NCBI GenBank assembly: GCA_009746045.1
Contig: RPFO01000389.1
Coordinates: 756,440-818,439 of the forward strand
Length of the DNA: 62,000 nt
Reading direction: 5' to 3'
DNA from: Mesostigma viride
Taxonomy: Eukaryota; Streptophyta; Mesostigmatophyceae; Mesostigmatales; Mesostigmataceae
Of the stretch, positions 35,857 to 47,576 are shown piece after piece; positions within the stretch are counted from its first letter, which is position 1; each line of letters opens with the position of its first letter. Under the pieces are notes generated by a model, which did not search any database, was not told where the DNA came from, and saw only the letters and a list, made by a program, of their open reading frames with translations. A program made the position numbers and the translations under genes.

Positions 35857-36420
35857 TGTTACGTCTTGGATTTCTACCGCCACCTCTACCTCTAATGGGC
35901 CTGATGCTACCTAAACTGGTCAGGCCTCCTCTACTCAAACCCCTAGCGAAAGACGAACGTGACGGAGCTGATCTCAATGCATTAACGTATGTGTTACTGT
36001 AATACGCCATACAACCATTTACCAAAACCCGTTTACTCCAGGAATAGAGGAAGGAAACACAACTACACTGCCGTGACCCAAGCCTATATGTGTTAATTCA
36101 TTTAACACACGCCGAGTGCACACACGAGGGGTAGAACGTGCATAAATGGTCACCAACGGTCCAACACGCTCGGGCCGACATGGCCCTCGCCTACAGATGC
36201 ACCGGCACAGATACAGATGCACGCTGGTCCACTACATTCTACCAAAGGATAAGGACCACTAGTAAAGTACGCGGCGCGGCGCCCAAAGGCACCCAATGTA
36301 CCACGGTACTGTTACGAGGACAATATGTCCCGGTAGGAGCTACACGTAAACCTAGGGACAACCGAGGCAAAAGACCTAATTTACGTCCGTAACTACAACG
36401 AATTGTTACGCGACGTAACA
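35857..36420 (-). repeat. 3-prime LTR of the chromovirus
   Basis: 564 bp, differing from the other LTR by one T (36328 region) and otherwise identical by eye. Near-identity implies recent insertion. Confidence 0.95.
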
Positions 36421-36433
36421 CCTCCCCCCCCAC
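36421..36433 (-). promoter_or_regulatory. Polypurine tract of the chromovirus
   Basis: On the minus strand GTGGGGGGGGAGG directly precedes the 3-prime LTR, the expected plus-strand primer position. The stretch from 36434 to 36790 holds no further frame. Confidence 0.8.
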
Positions 36434-36790
36434 AAAGGTAGGGAGCCCTCTCCCTACGCACAGGGAGGAAAACAAGGGGTAGGAAACCTAATGCACCCAG
36501 CACACACCAACACAGTCGGCAGACCATCCAAGATACAAGGCACCAACGTATTAACTCGGTCTCCACCACCACGCCGGGAGGTGTAGGGTTAGCCAGCACC
36601 AAGCCTGGTGGTAGGTTCCCCTAACTGCCTGGAACAAAGTCCTTGCCGGGGGGAACGGCACTGGGCAGGACACACAGAGTAAACAAATCAGTACCAAGGA
36701 CCAAGAACGACCAGTCAACTGGCCAGAACGTGAGGGCGACTCTATATACCGGAGGGACAACACCCTCAGGTCGGGCCTAAGGCCCTCTAT

Positions 36791-39112
36791 CTAATGGCCA
36801 TCCGTCTGGTAAGTACCACGGGAGGCCAGCAGGACATCCAGGTACGCCTGGTAGTGAGACACATCCTCAGCATTGTCGTGCCTATCTACAGTGAGGAAAA
36901 CATCGGCCCACACGCCGTCAGGAAAAAGACCCAGGAAGGCCCAGTAATACCTATGCTGCGTAAGAACGACCTGGCCCCGGGCCCAGTCCAGGAAACCACA
37001 GGCAAAGAGGCGTAGGAAAGGCTCTACCGCGATCAGGCAGAGAGCCCGCAGGAGCAGGCGATGGTACCGGATCCGAGGGCGCATACCCGTCGGGAAAAAC
37101 AGATCTACCAGGGGCTCCACGTTGGACGGCCACAACCGGATATGCCGAATCTCACGGGAGCGCCACCGACGGGCACACTGTCGCGACCCGAACGTCTCGA
37201 GGTAGTCGCTAGCCCGGGGAGGAGGATGACCCCGAGAGTCCAAACCCTGGCCCGGGATGGGCGCTGGACGACGGGCATCCCACTCTAGGATGGGCTGAAG
37301 GACCGTGCTGTACGTGGCACCCGGCACCGCAGGAAACTCTACCGTAAGGGCATCTGAGGCCATAATGCCCAGAGGCGGAGGGTAAGCCCACTGGAACCCG
37401 CCGTAGGTGTCCAAGTCATTGTGGCGCCTAGCCCAGCGATACAGGACGCGCCGAACCAGGATCTCACCCTGGAACACCGGATCAGCTAAAATAACCATAT
37501 CGAAAGGAGGCCGATCAGTCTCAACTGGTAGGCCACGGTCCCGCGGCGCCCGACACACCTGGGAGAACCCGTAGGACATGGGCGAAATGGCAAGCTCGGC
37601 GGAGGCGCGCGGCAGGTCACACTGGCGGCAGGCGAGCGCAGACATACCGTACCCAAAGACAGGCGTGTCGCGCGACTCCGGAGTCGCATGCACCACAGAA
37701 GGGGCCCGATCCCGATCGCCCTCTGACAACTCCCGAAGGGAATCGGCAGCGCGGGTGGCGCGAGGGTCAGAGCCACTGGACCGAACAACCGCAGCCAAAG
37801 ACCGCGGGGCCGAAGGGACAGGGGCCGACGAAGGGGTAGGAACCGGCACAGACGCAGACGGCGCCGGTACAACAGGGGGCCGCGTCGGACCCGATGCCGC
37901 AGGGGGTCGCGACGGACCCGCCTCCGCAGCTGGCGCGCCGGTCTCTGGGGGCGGAGCACCACCAGGCCACATGTTGAAAATAGGGCCCGTGGGGACAGGC
38001 AATCCGGCATACGACTGGTTACCGTCTAAGCTCCAGTCAGGCACCGGGATCCTCTGCGGAGGACCGCCCTCCCAAAGCCTGGGAAGACCGCCCGGGTCGC
38101 TGAAGAAACCCCGCGAGGGCGGCGCTGACGTGGTGGGCGGCTCGGACGCGGCGGCGACGGGCGCGGCCGCTGGGACGGCGGACTCGCGCCGAGGCGCAGG
38201 TACGTCAGTAGCAGGCGCAGAGGTAGCCGAAGGCGTAGGAGCCGCAGCAACAGAGGGAGCCGCAGCCGCCGAGGGCTCGCGCGGCACAGACGGACCCGTA
38301 GACGTCGAGGCGACCGAAGGGGAAGGGGGCACAGCTGCGGCAGACACCCCACCTGGCGTGGCTGGAGCGTGCGCCTGGGCCGCCATGAAGGCCCCGAAGG
38401 CCGCCGTCAGGGACTGGATCTGCGCCTGCATCGCAGAAACTGTCGCCGAAAGAGGATCAGGCTCACGACCAGAGCCCAAAGGGGTAGGCTCCACCGATGC
38501 GCACAGGACCGACCTCGGTGAAGACGGGACAGGGGAAGGCGCCGACACTGAAGAGGAGGACGCCGCAGGGGAGGCCGAATACTCAGGAGTATACTGTGCC
38601 TCTACTGGCGCGTCCGTAGGAGTAGGGTCGCCCAATCCTACGCCCGCTGTCTGGTCTGCTATCTCCATGAACTCTACTGCCCGTAGAAGGTCGCAGGGGT
38701 TCTCATCTACTTCCGCATCACCCTCGGCCGGAAGCCAGGGGAACACATCCCGTAGGCAGGAGCGGCCCACAGGGGTAGAAAGGTAGGAAAACACCCGGGG
38801 CACTGGAGAACCGCAGCTATCTGTCCCAAGGCTGGACAGCGGGAGCCACATCCTAACAAACAGTGCCCGGCATCGTCGAACCCGTGCAAAACAAGCTGGT
38901 GCGGTTCATCAGGGGAGGGACCGTACCACGTGACCCCGAAGAGAGCAGCCCTGACTAAACTCGCATGTTGGGCCTGGAGGGCCGGCTGCACGATGCCACC
39001 CGGAAAACTGGACCGTGACACCCAGCGGCCCGGAAGGGCCTCGAAGTACAGCTCAGGGTCCGGTAGGGGCGGGGACGGCAGCGGGCTCTCAGCCGGAGGG
39101 GTAGGCTCTGAC
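36791..39112 (-). CDS. Extra ORF between integrase and 3-prime LTR of the chromovirus, unrecognised
   Basis: A 686-codon frame (38851-36791) is preceded by a frame starting MSEPTPPAESPL near 39112; the two appear to be one product separated by a shift near 38850. The N-terminal half is Pro/Ala/Ser-rich. The C-terminal 280 residues are ordered and Arg/Trp/Tyr-rich, with CRQC, RLWPSNVEPLVDLFFP and LRALCLIAVEPFLRLFACGF. No signal peptide or clear anchor is seen, so an envelope is not supported. It could be a second Gag-like or regulatory protein. I do not recognise the family. Confidence 0.6.
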
Positions 39113-39190
39113 ATGACGGCTGCGGAGGGGAGGGGACAACCAACCACCCGTCGACAGCAGACATAACATAAGAGAGGAGAAGGTCTACAA

Positions 39191-41126
39191 CTAGAGCTTG
39201 TGCAGGGTTTTATATTCCTGCAGCAGGCGACTACACCCATCTAGCTCACTCTCCGTATACCAGACCTTATCTACTTCACTACGAGCATACATCCACTTCA
39301 CTTTATACTGACGCTGGGTACCGCGGCCCTTTTTGATATCTCTATGGGCCACGATGCTTTCTACTTCGTCTTCTACTTCCCCAGTGTCAGGGTTATGCTC
39401 TAAAGGGGCAGGCGCTAGCTCTCTGCCAGCGAACGTACTAGGGTGGTACAGTTTAAGCTGGCTTCTATGGAAGGTGTTTGAATGCGTCTGCCAAGAGGTA
39501 GGGATATCGACTTTATATAAGAAATTTCCTACTCTAGACAACACATGGAAGGGTCCTAAGAAGGCGGGCCTAAGTTTGACCTTAAGTTCTGCTTCAAACT
39601 TATGAGCAAAACGGCCAACACGGGGGCCTTCTACTAATACTAGATCTCCTATTTCTATCTCAGGTGCTCTTCTATCTAAGGAGGCACGCAACCTAGCAAG
39701 GTACTTAGACTGAGCTTTTTGGTACCCTGAGATCGCGTGGTCATGAGCAGTTTTCATTCTATCTAGTAAGGACTGTACACCTTCTACAGTATCTCGGGAC
39801 ACATCATCCTTGTCCCGTAGAGGACTAGCTAAGAGAGAGGTAGGGGTAAGAGGCTGTCTACCAGTATCTAGGAAGAAGGGCGTATATCCATGCGCAGCCT
39901 GGGGGCAATTGTTGAGGGAGAATTCTACTAAACATAAATAATCCTCCCAATCACTTCCCGAGCCATTCACATAGTGCCTAAGCGCTTCTTCCACTACCCT
40001 ATTAAGACGCTCTACTAAATGAGAGGAGGAGGAGTGGTAGGCAGTACCGTAGGTAACCTTGGTACCGATGGCAGCGAAAAACTGCTGCCAAAAATCTGAG
40101 GTAAATAACTTATCCTTATCACTAATAAACTGCCTACTCAAACCATGATATCTGTATACATTATTGAGGTATAGGCGTGCGCAATCACGTGCTGTGAGTT
40201 CTAAAGGACACGGCACGAGATGGCACATACGAGTAAAACGATCTATGAACACAAGGATCTGGGCATTGCCCCTATCATTCTTTCTAAAAGGTCCTACAAA
40301 ATCCATCATGATAGAATCCCACGGCATGATGGGGTCAGGCAAGGTCCTAGGTTCTGCTATCTGTCCTACGTTATTGGGTTTCATCTCCTGGCAAGATTGA
40401 CAAGTTCTAACATACTCATCTACATCCTTATAAAGGGAAGGCCAGTAATAAGAGCGGGCTACTAGGTCCCGTACCCGTTTACCACCCTGATGAGCAGCTA
40501 AGTCATGCAACTCAAAGAGCAAGGAGGAGCGACAGATAGGAGGGACATACAGGCGCCATTGAGGGGGAGAATCTGCTATCTGCACATATAAAAACCCACC
40601 TACAAATTTACAAGGGTGCTTGCCTAATTGTTGGGGATGTGCAGCAATGGCAGCTAATGCTTCCGGCTCAGTGGCCGTAAATCTACTAATAAGACGTTCA
40701 AGATCAGAGGTAGGCATCGCTACAGAGGTATCCAGAACAGGTTTAAAGAGATCTCCTACCGCCTTGCCAAAGAGAAGGGGAGGTCCTAGAGGGACTACGT
40801 TTTCATAAGACTTTCCTGACCTAGTCGCTATATGGCTAAGCGGTATAGAAATTTTATTTTTCCCCTCCCCCCCCACCGAGGCCACGGGAAGGGCCTCACA
40901 CGGGAGAGAGAGTCCTACGTGAGAAAGGAGATCAGGCATGCGAACAGCTGTATGAAAGAGGTAGGCATAGGATTCATCATCAGGTAGTTCACCATAAGGG
41001 GTTACACCCATAGTAGTAGGAACTAGAGTAGTATTGAGAACATCAAGGTCCTCGAAAAAGGAGTAATCTGCACGACGAGAGAGTGCGTCTGGTACTATGT
41101 TATCTACGCCCTTAACATACTGAAGT
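39191..41126 (-). CDS. Chromovirus pol, distal part: RNase H end, integrase and chromodomain
   Basis: The frame resumes after the piggyBac-like insertion with LQYVKGVDNIVPDALSRR, the end of RNase H. Integrase follows: zinc module H...H (LHDLAAHQGG) and CQSC, core Asp in MMDFVGPF, Asp in FISDKDKLF, Glu in HLVERLNR. A GPF-containing tail (RPAFLGPFHVLSRVGNFLYK) precedes a C-terminal chromodomain (QYKVKWMYARSEVDKVWY). The chromodomain places the element among chromoviruses and would direct integration to modified chromatin. The frame ends LHKL-stop at 39191 and looks intact over this span. Confidence 0.92.
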
Positions 41127-41130
41127 TTAA

Positions 41131-43037
41131 GGGGACTCGCACGTCCAAAAGCCTGAAAAACAGACTTTAGTGAGTATCAGTTCCAATGCACATGGGAACC
41201 ATCTAGTGATGATTGGTTACCATAAATATGATGTTTGGACATTCATACCACCACTTGTTGGGGGTACTACCCCCAACCACGCACCGGTGGCGAGCTAAAA
41301 ATAGAAAAAGACGCTATTTATGAGATATTTTGCCCAAGACAAACCACTTGTCTAAATGACCTGCCCATACATACCTGCAAAGCTCCCCCACTTTTTTAAA
41401 AGCTGGGCTATTTACATGGCCAAAATGGTCACATTTGTTTGAGTTATTAATTTTCCCGCAAAATGGGTACTTTTTTTAGCCAAAAAAAATAAATCAAATC
41501 ATTAACACATCAGATTGGGTCATCCATACATAGAAAATTCCACTGAGTGGGGGGAAACACACTGCCAAAATTTGAGCTCATTCTGACAAGCGTAGCTCAA
41601 GTTATTGATTTTCCTGTGATGCCACCTGGGTAGACGCTAAAAGAGAATTGAGCTAGTGCTGAGCCAAAATGACATCTGTTTTGCTACCCTAGACACCCAA
41701 AAACATGCCCACTTTGATCACGGAGTGTGAGGAGGATGTCCGGAGCGTCATACGCCCCACCCCTCCATCGGCACAGCCAGCCTTGTGAGTCTACCCTTAT
41801 CAACAAGGCTGGTAGGACGACACGCCTGAGCAGCATATGTCATGCCTATCTCAGGCTAATAATGTGCGATTTTGTGCCAACAACCAAGTTGTTCCACCCA
41901 ACAACACATTAAAAACCCTGTTCCAAAATGCCCAACAAGCCGGACATGTGGAGGACCACACATGCAGTATATAAAGAGAAAATAAGCGGACTTTTTATCC
42001 AGCCAACCTGTGGCTAGCTGCTCTGGTTAGCATGACAAAGGCTATCATTTACTCAGTGGGAAAGGTGAAGAGACCATTGGAACAACCTACCTGACGCATG
42101 TGCCACCAAAGCATTGTGTCCCGCAAAATGCACACTGCCTCCTTTCTAACAAGCACGAGCCACTTTCTTTAGGAGACAGGTGCCAGCTCGTCAGTGTCTG
42201 GGGAAAATGATGCCGCTGCTTAGGAAGACCGCGTGAATTTCCTCGAACACAACTGTCTATAAAGCAAAAGAAATTTCAGAGAAGCATGGAAATAAAAGCA
42301 TTACACCTTCCCGACAGGTTGTGGGCCACGCGCTGCAGCAAGCCAGCCACGTCACAGACGAACTTGCTAAAAAACATCCAGGAATCTAGCGATGCAGCGC
42401 CAGGACCCGCAAGTTCATGGCTGCATCTGGCCGGAAAGAAGGCAAAAAGCTTACGCTCAACGAGCTGAGAAAGCAGGAAAGCGCTATCTTAGGACGTTTA
42501 ATACAAGAACGTACCATAACGGGCATTTATTCGTGCCCAGGCGCACAAGAAAGGCCACCCTTTCATGGAGAGGTCGGGCGCGCATCGCGCAGGCCTAATG
42601 TTATCTTACCGCAAAATGACGGGAAAGGTAAGGATAGCAGCGGGAATTTTTACGGCTTTAGAAACATCATTAAACTAGCTTCCATTAGGACCATCAAAAC
42701 TGGCAACAATCGACAATCACACCTGCAGGCATCCATTATACTTTATTCATCCCGACAGAAATTCAGGCCGGACCCCCCCTGCCGATGGTAAAGAAAAAAA
42801 GCCCACGACATTATAGATCGCAACCATCCCACCATAAAGTAGAATCAGTAACTAATTTTCTCCAACAATCGAGCATTTTTTCTGCTTTCCGCGAGCCAGA
42901 TTTGTCACGTTTCGTCTAAAAGCAGTCGCCATGGCCACTTCCGCAAGGGGTGCGCGCACCGTGCACCCACTTTTCACGGTACGGAGGGTACCGCGGAATT
43001 TTTTTGGCGCGGAAAAAATTCGCCGCGCCGAGTCCCC
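41131..43037. mobile_element. Non-autonomous piggyBac-like element
   Basis: Ends GGGGACTCG at 41131 and CGAGTCCCC at 43029-43037, flanked by TTAA at 41127-41130 and 43038-43041. Removing it and one TTAA restores the RNase H reading frame, so the boundaries are fixed. A TTAA target is the hallmark of piggyBac. The 1907 bp contain only frames of up to 124 codons without transposase motifs. The inverted ends are short (9 bp), with a palindrome-rich right side near 42950-43037. Confidence 0.82.
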
Positions 43038-43041
43038 TTAA

Positions 43042-44890
43042 AAGGGGAAAACTGTGCTAAAAATTCCATCCAGCGCGCTTGCCGAGGGGTAAGGTTGGGT
43101 TGGGAGAGAAGATGGGTAAGGGGACGGTGATCCGTTTGGATGACTAACCTATAAGGATCTAACTCACAGGGTTCATTCAGGCAGACATCAAATTGAGCAC
43201 CTTTAAGAAAGTGCTGCCACGCGTGGCAACAATACACCACTGCTAAGAGTTCCTGCTGGTGTACGGGATAGTTACGCTCCGCAGGGAGCATTGTCCTAGA
43301 GATATACTCAATTGGCTGTAAGCCCTGACCCTGATCCTGGAGAAGGACGCCCCCTATAGCTACCTTACTAGCATCTGTAGCTACCACAAAGGGTTTAGTA
43401 GTATCCGGTAGGATGAGTACAGGAGGGGAAAGGAGTAGGGATTTTAGACACTGAAAAGCCGACTGACATTCACTACTCCAAACAAAGGGGATATCCTTCT
43501 TTAATAAATGGTTAATAGGGGCTGCTATAGTTGCGAAACGCGGGATAAAACGCCTATAGTAAGAAGCAATTCCTAGAAAACTACGTACACCTTTAACGTC
43601 GGTAGGAGTAGGCCATTCCTGAATTGACTTAGTTTTATCCGGGTCGGTAGCGACCCCGGCATCTGACAGAACGTGCCCTAAAAATGGGACACTCCTACCC
43701 GAACGAACTTTAGCACGGCGCGCCCACAAAGAATTTTCAGCCATTATTTCTAATACTTTCTTTAAATCACGTAGGTGCGTTTCAAAATCAGGAGAGTAAA
43801 TAAGAATATCATCCAAGTAAGCTTGAGCACAAGAACGGTCATGCTCAGATAAAGAAACAGAGGAGAAGGAAGGATCCTTTAAATCAGAGGACACCTGAGG
43901 AAGGTGAGAATTTCCCATAACAGGTCTAAGCACTTCATTCATTAACATTTGAAAAGAGGCAGGCGAGCTACAGAGTCCCATAGCAGCTACTCTAAACTGG
44001 TAATGACTAAAAGGGGTAGCAAAGGCGGTTTTATGGCAATCCTCAGGAGCTATCCGCAACTGCCAAAAACCATCCGCACAATCCAGTACTGTGAAACAAG
44101 TGGAACCTTTAACCTTATTAAATATATCATCAATACGAGGTAAAGGGTATTTAGACTTTACAGTAATATCATTCAACTTCCTATAATCAGTAACTAGGCG
44201 AAACTTGCCATTTGGCTTAGGAACTAACAGGACACCAGCTGAGTAGGGAGAGTTACTAGGCTCTATTAATCCTGCTTCTAATAGTGACACTAAAATCTGT
44301 TTTAGTTCCTTTAACTCGGTAGGGCCCATTCTATACATCGGAAAGTGCGTAGGAACTGCACCGTCCTTGATAACTACACGGTGTAAAACAGAACGAGGAG
44401 GAGGATAAGAAGGAGTCTTTTCTTCAAAAACTTTTGAGGAATCTATCACAGCCATGTATCTTACTATTTCATTTTCAGTAAATCCCACTCCTATTGTATC
44501 CACTGTGTTTATATCTATATCCACACTATTATTAGGGATAGGTATCTCCTGTACTTCTAACTGAAGGAACATACATAATAAATATCCATATTCCTTTAAT
44601 TCAGAACGTAACTCATCATTGGACATTAATACTTCAGGTATAGGTCTTACAGGAGGATCAACAGGTGTAGGAGGAGTAATATCTACCAAGGATAAATTTT
44701 CCAATCTATAATGACGTTCCGGTACCCAGTAAGAGCTATCTGGAAACCAAATGACCATGGTATCATAATTAATAGTAATCTTATTATCCTGGTGCCAATC
44801 TAATCCTAGTAATACATCAGCGGTAGTGATAGGGCCTATAGTGGCCGTCAGGTTGACAGTACGTCCTTGTATGACCAGGGGAAGGGACAC
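43042..44890 (-). CDS. Chromovirus pol, proximal part: end of protease, RT and start of RNase H
   Basis: RT motifs in order: IEPSNSPYSAGVLLVPKPNG, FRLVTDYRKLN, VLDCADGFWQLRI (motif A Asp), MGLCSSPASFQ (motif B), YLDDILIYS (motif C), FLGHVLS. RNase H begins VVATDASKVAIGGVLLQ and continues to ARWMEFLAQF, where the TTAA insertion cuts it. About 28 extra residues (around SSDLKDPSFSSVSLSEHD) stand between motifs B and C compared with usual Ty3 RT. Upstream the frame contains the flap half of the protease (ADVLLGLDW). The enzyme makes cDNA from element RNA. Confidence 0.92.
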
Positions 44891-45250
44891 CGTACCCGGG
44901 GAATGACTGGTGCGACCATCAGCATAATGAACAGTGACAGGTTTGGTGTGAGGGGTAGGGACTAGTCCTAAACGCCTAACTACTAAGGGCCTCGCTCACA
45001 AAGGAGCTAGCCGCACCGCTATCTATCAACACAGAGACATTCAAAAGTTCATCAGCATGCAAGAAAGGGTCTACAACAGTGTGGGGAACGGTTAAACCAC
45101 CATTCAAGAACATAAGAGGACGCACACGTAGTGGTAGGGAAGATTCAGCTCCTACAGAGGTTATAAAAACAGGCAGGCAAAAATTTTTATCTGGGGTACT
45201 ATCTAAGGACCTGTCCAGGTTACCCCCGGCTGACAGGCCTACTGTTCCCC
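44880..45250 (-). CDS. Chromovirus protease, in a frame different from Gag and shifted again before RT
   Basis: After the Gag stop region another frame reads LDSTPDKNFCLPVFITSVGA and NVSVLIDSGAASSFVSEAL. The DSGAASSF loop is the retropepsin active site. A stop/shift at about 45000 separates it from VRRLGLVPTPHTKP, which continues into the RT frame. So protease coding is present but this copy needs a frame change in its middle. Confidence 0.75.
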
Positions 45251-46971
45251 CTCCCCCCCAAATCCATAGGAACTAACCCCGAAGAAGACCCTGGCGAAAA
45301 AGCCACTGCTGGAGGGTCACGAGGGAGCGAAGAGGGTGCGGGAGCCTGATTATCATAGGGGAACCCTGGGGGTCCTGCCTGCACAGCATTCAGCCTACTA
45401 GGGGTAGCTGAGGGAATGCGTCCTGAAGTAGGACGAATAGGAGCACGCTGAGGGGTACGAGGAGGGCGTGCGTCGGGATGAGGGGGAGCACCCGAAAGGA
45501 ACTTGGGGCACTCACGTTTAAGATGACCTACTTCCTTACAATGATAGCATGTGATATGGGAGACATCAAGAGCTGATAGATCAGCAACGCAGATATCTAA
45601 TTCTTCTACATAGGAGTTCTCCTCCTCAGGGGTAAGGATAATATTATTAATACGGGAACGGGTAGGGAGAGAAGGAGTGGTGAAGAAATCTGCTACTCGC
45701 AAGAGATGCTGGCGCACATGCTCGAGGGGCAGATCAGTAAAACGGTAGGCAGAGAACTGGCGCTTGACTTCACGTAATAAAGGTCTACTGAGGCCTTGGA
45801 GGAAGCGAGCACGTACTTCTGCACCCGACAAATCCCTAATTCGTACCATCTGAGTATCAAACTCTTTCATATACTCCTTAAATGATTTAGTACCCTGCTG
45901 CAAGGTACCAAAGGCTAATCTGTCCTGCCAATCTGAATCAGGAGGGACTAAATGGTTCTCTAAACGCTTAAACAATTCTGCTACAGAGTTAGGGTAGGCA
46001 TGAGAGGCCAAAGACTCACACTGAATGAGGTTAGCAAGCTCAGGAGTAATGCAGGTTGTGAGATAGTGAGGAACTAATACAGCATCAGAGAGACGCCATC
46101 TATTATGATTCTGCCACGACTCTGTGTTCTGGGTAAGCAACATAATAAAGGTGAAGAACTGTTGAGGGGTAGACTTGACATCCAGCTTGGGAAGGTTAGC
46201 AAAGAGGGGAAGAGCAGGGGGCTTAGGGGGATTAGAAGAGTCAGTTTTTCCCATAGGGCCACTATCTTCCACTGCTACATAAGCGGGATAGAAGGAAGGA
46301 AGAGGAAAAGTCTTGGGTAGGGGTCTAGAAGGGGCCACCGTTTCAGGCTGGTGCCCATAGGAGAAAGGTACAGTATATTGCTCACGAAGAGAGGAGTAGG
46401 CAAAATGGTCATAATTTCTGTCATCTAGAGGCATGGTGCTGAAATCACTATTAACTTCTAAATCAGCCACACGGGTAGGGACCTGGGCTGCCTCATAGGC
46501 CGTCTCAGGGTAGGACCAGGAAGCAGGTGGGTAAAAGGGAACTGCACTAGGGCGCCCAGAAGGGCCGACAGGGGCAGAGGCACGACCCGTGTTACAAGCA
46601 GGCATGGAAGGCATAGGGTGGGAAGGAGGCCTAGCAACATTGTTAGTTAGTGAGGACCTGCTGGGGGGTTGAGCCAAGGTTGCAGGAGGGGCAGAGGCCT
46701 GGTTCAGGGTAAGGGAAGGGTCATCACTAAATCTGACATGCATACGTTGTTCATAGGTAGGAGGGGTAAGTGAGGGACGACGGCGACCACCAGTAACAGG
46801 AGAAGGAGGTGAGGTACGAAGATTACCTTGAGGAGTGAGATGGTGCACCGTTTCAAGTGAGTCCCGTCGGTTACCACGATTGTTGTTATGGTTGTTAGTA
46901 TTATTATTATTATTACTCATAGTAGGAGCGTTGGTAGGTATAGGCGACATGTTACCACCCACTGGATCCAT
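45220..46971 (-). CDS. Chromovirus Gag
   Basis: 583 codons. It has an Asn-rich and Pro-rich N terminus, then a capsid-like helical region (FFTFIMLLTQNTESWQ ... LFKRLENHLVPP ... TKSFKEYMKEFDTQM, Retrotrans_gag type). One CCHC knuckle, CYHCKEVGHLKRECP, lies near residue 480, with a Pro/Arg-rich tail after it. It forms the particle that packages element RNA. A G7 run (45253-45259) just before the Gag stop marks where translation would have to shift by +1 to reach protease. Confidence 0.9.
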   Translation of the reverse strand: MDPVGGNMSPIPTNAPTMSNNNNNTNNHNNNRGNRRDSLETVHHLTPQGNLRTSPPSPVTGGRRRPSLTPPTYEQRMHVRFSDDPSLTLNQASAPPATLAQPPSRSSLTNNVARPPSHPMPSMPACNTGRASAPVGPSGRPSAVPFYPPASWSYPETAYEAAQVPTRVADLEVNSDFSTMPLDDRNYDHFAYSSLREQYTVPFSYGHQPETVAPSRPLPKTFPLPSFYPAYVAVEDSGPMGKTDSSNPPKPPALPLFANLPKLDVKSTPQQFFTFIMLLTQNTESWQNHNRWRLSDAVLVPHYLTTCITPELANLIQCESLASHAYPNSVAELFKRLENHLVPPDSDWQDRLAFGTLQQGTKSFKEYMKEFDTQMVRIRDLSGAEVRARFLQGLSRPLLREVKRQFSAYRFTDLPLEHVRQHLLRVADFFTTPSLPTRSRINNIILTPEEENSYVEELDICVADLSALDVSHITCYHCKEVGHLKRECPKFLSGAPPHPDARPPRTPQRAPIRPTSGRIPSATPSRLNAVQAGPPGFPYDNQAPAPSSLPRDPPAVAFSPGSSSGLVPMDLGGRGNSRPVSRG

Positions 46972-47054
46972 TTTTAATTAAGTAAATGATTAGGAATCTA
47001 ACTGAAAGCAACAAGGATAAAGGACAAGGCCTAATTTAAGGCAAGGAAAGAAAA

Positions 47055-47489
47055 GAATCGTGGTTCTCTGAACATAGTTTCTTTATAGTGAGATGGAAGG
47101 GTAGCCGCTATAGCTAGGTTATTGGGTTCACGTGACATACCTTTTGAGGCCGGTGCGGCCTGATCCGGATCAGTCGTGGCCAAAGCTTTGGCCAGTTTTT
47201 CTTGGCCAGGTGGCAGGAGCTACGTTGAGATATAAACCTGCCACTGTCTAGGTTTCTTGGCTCATGGCGTAGTGATTAACTAGATCTAGATTCTTTCTCT
47301 CACGCAATATGTGACCTAATAGCCCCGGCAGCCTTACGTAAGCTGCCGGCAATTAGAACGCCACATTGCGTCATTTGTTCAGACGCAACATTTGCGTGGC
47401 GAAAAAATGCCGTCCGGGCCAAGGCCGCATGACACGCAAAAAAGGACAAAAACAAACCCACCTAGCTAAGGTCGGCCTCTTTTCTTTTC
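47055..47489 (+). repeat. A1 repeat of YR copy B
   Basis: 435 bp, repeated without visible change at 51959-52393. Contains adjacent palindromes TGATCCGGATCA (47161-47172) and TGGCCAAAGCTTTGGCCA (47177-47194). Confidence 0.93.
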
Positions 47490-47576
47490 ACGAGGGCGGC
47501 GACAGCAAGCCAGGGGAAACGAACCTCTGGTTTGACGAACCTGTACTGTCGGAGCCATTTTTGGCCCTGAGCAGCA

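Noticed and set aside
37578-38786. 402-codon plus-strand frame opposite the chromovirus extra ORF
   Set aside because: Low-complexity Gly/Ala/Glu mirror of a Pro/Ala-rich minus-strand frame lying inside an element oriented minus.
36791-38851. Envelope gene for the chromovirus extra ORF
   Set aside because: No signal peptide, no convincing C-terminal anchor and no furin-like site were seen; only its position suggested it.
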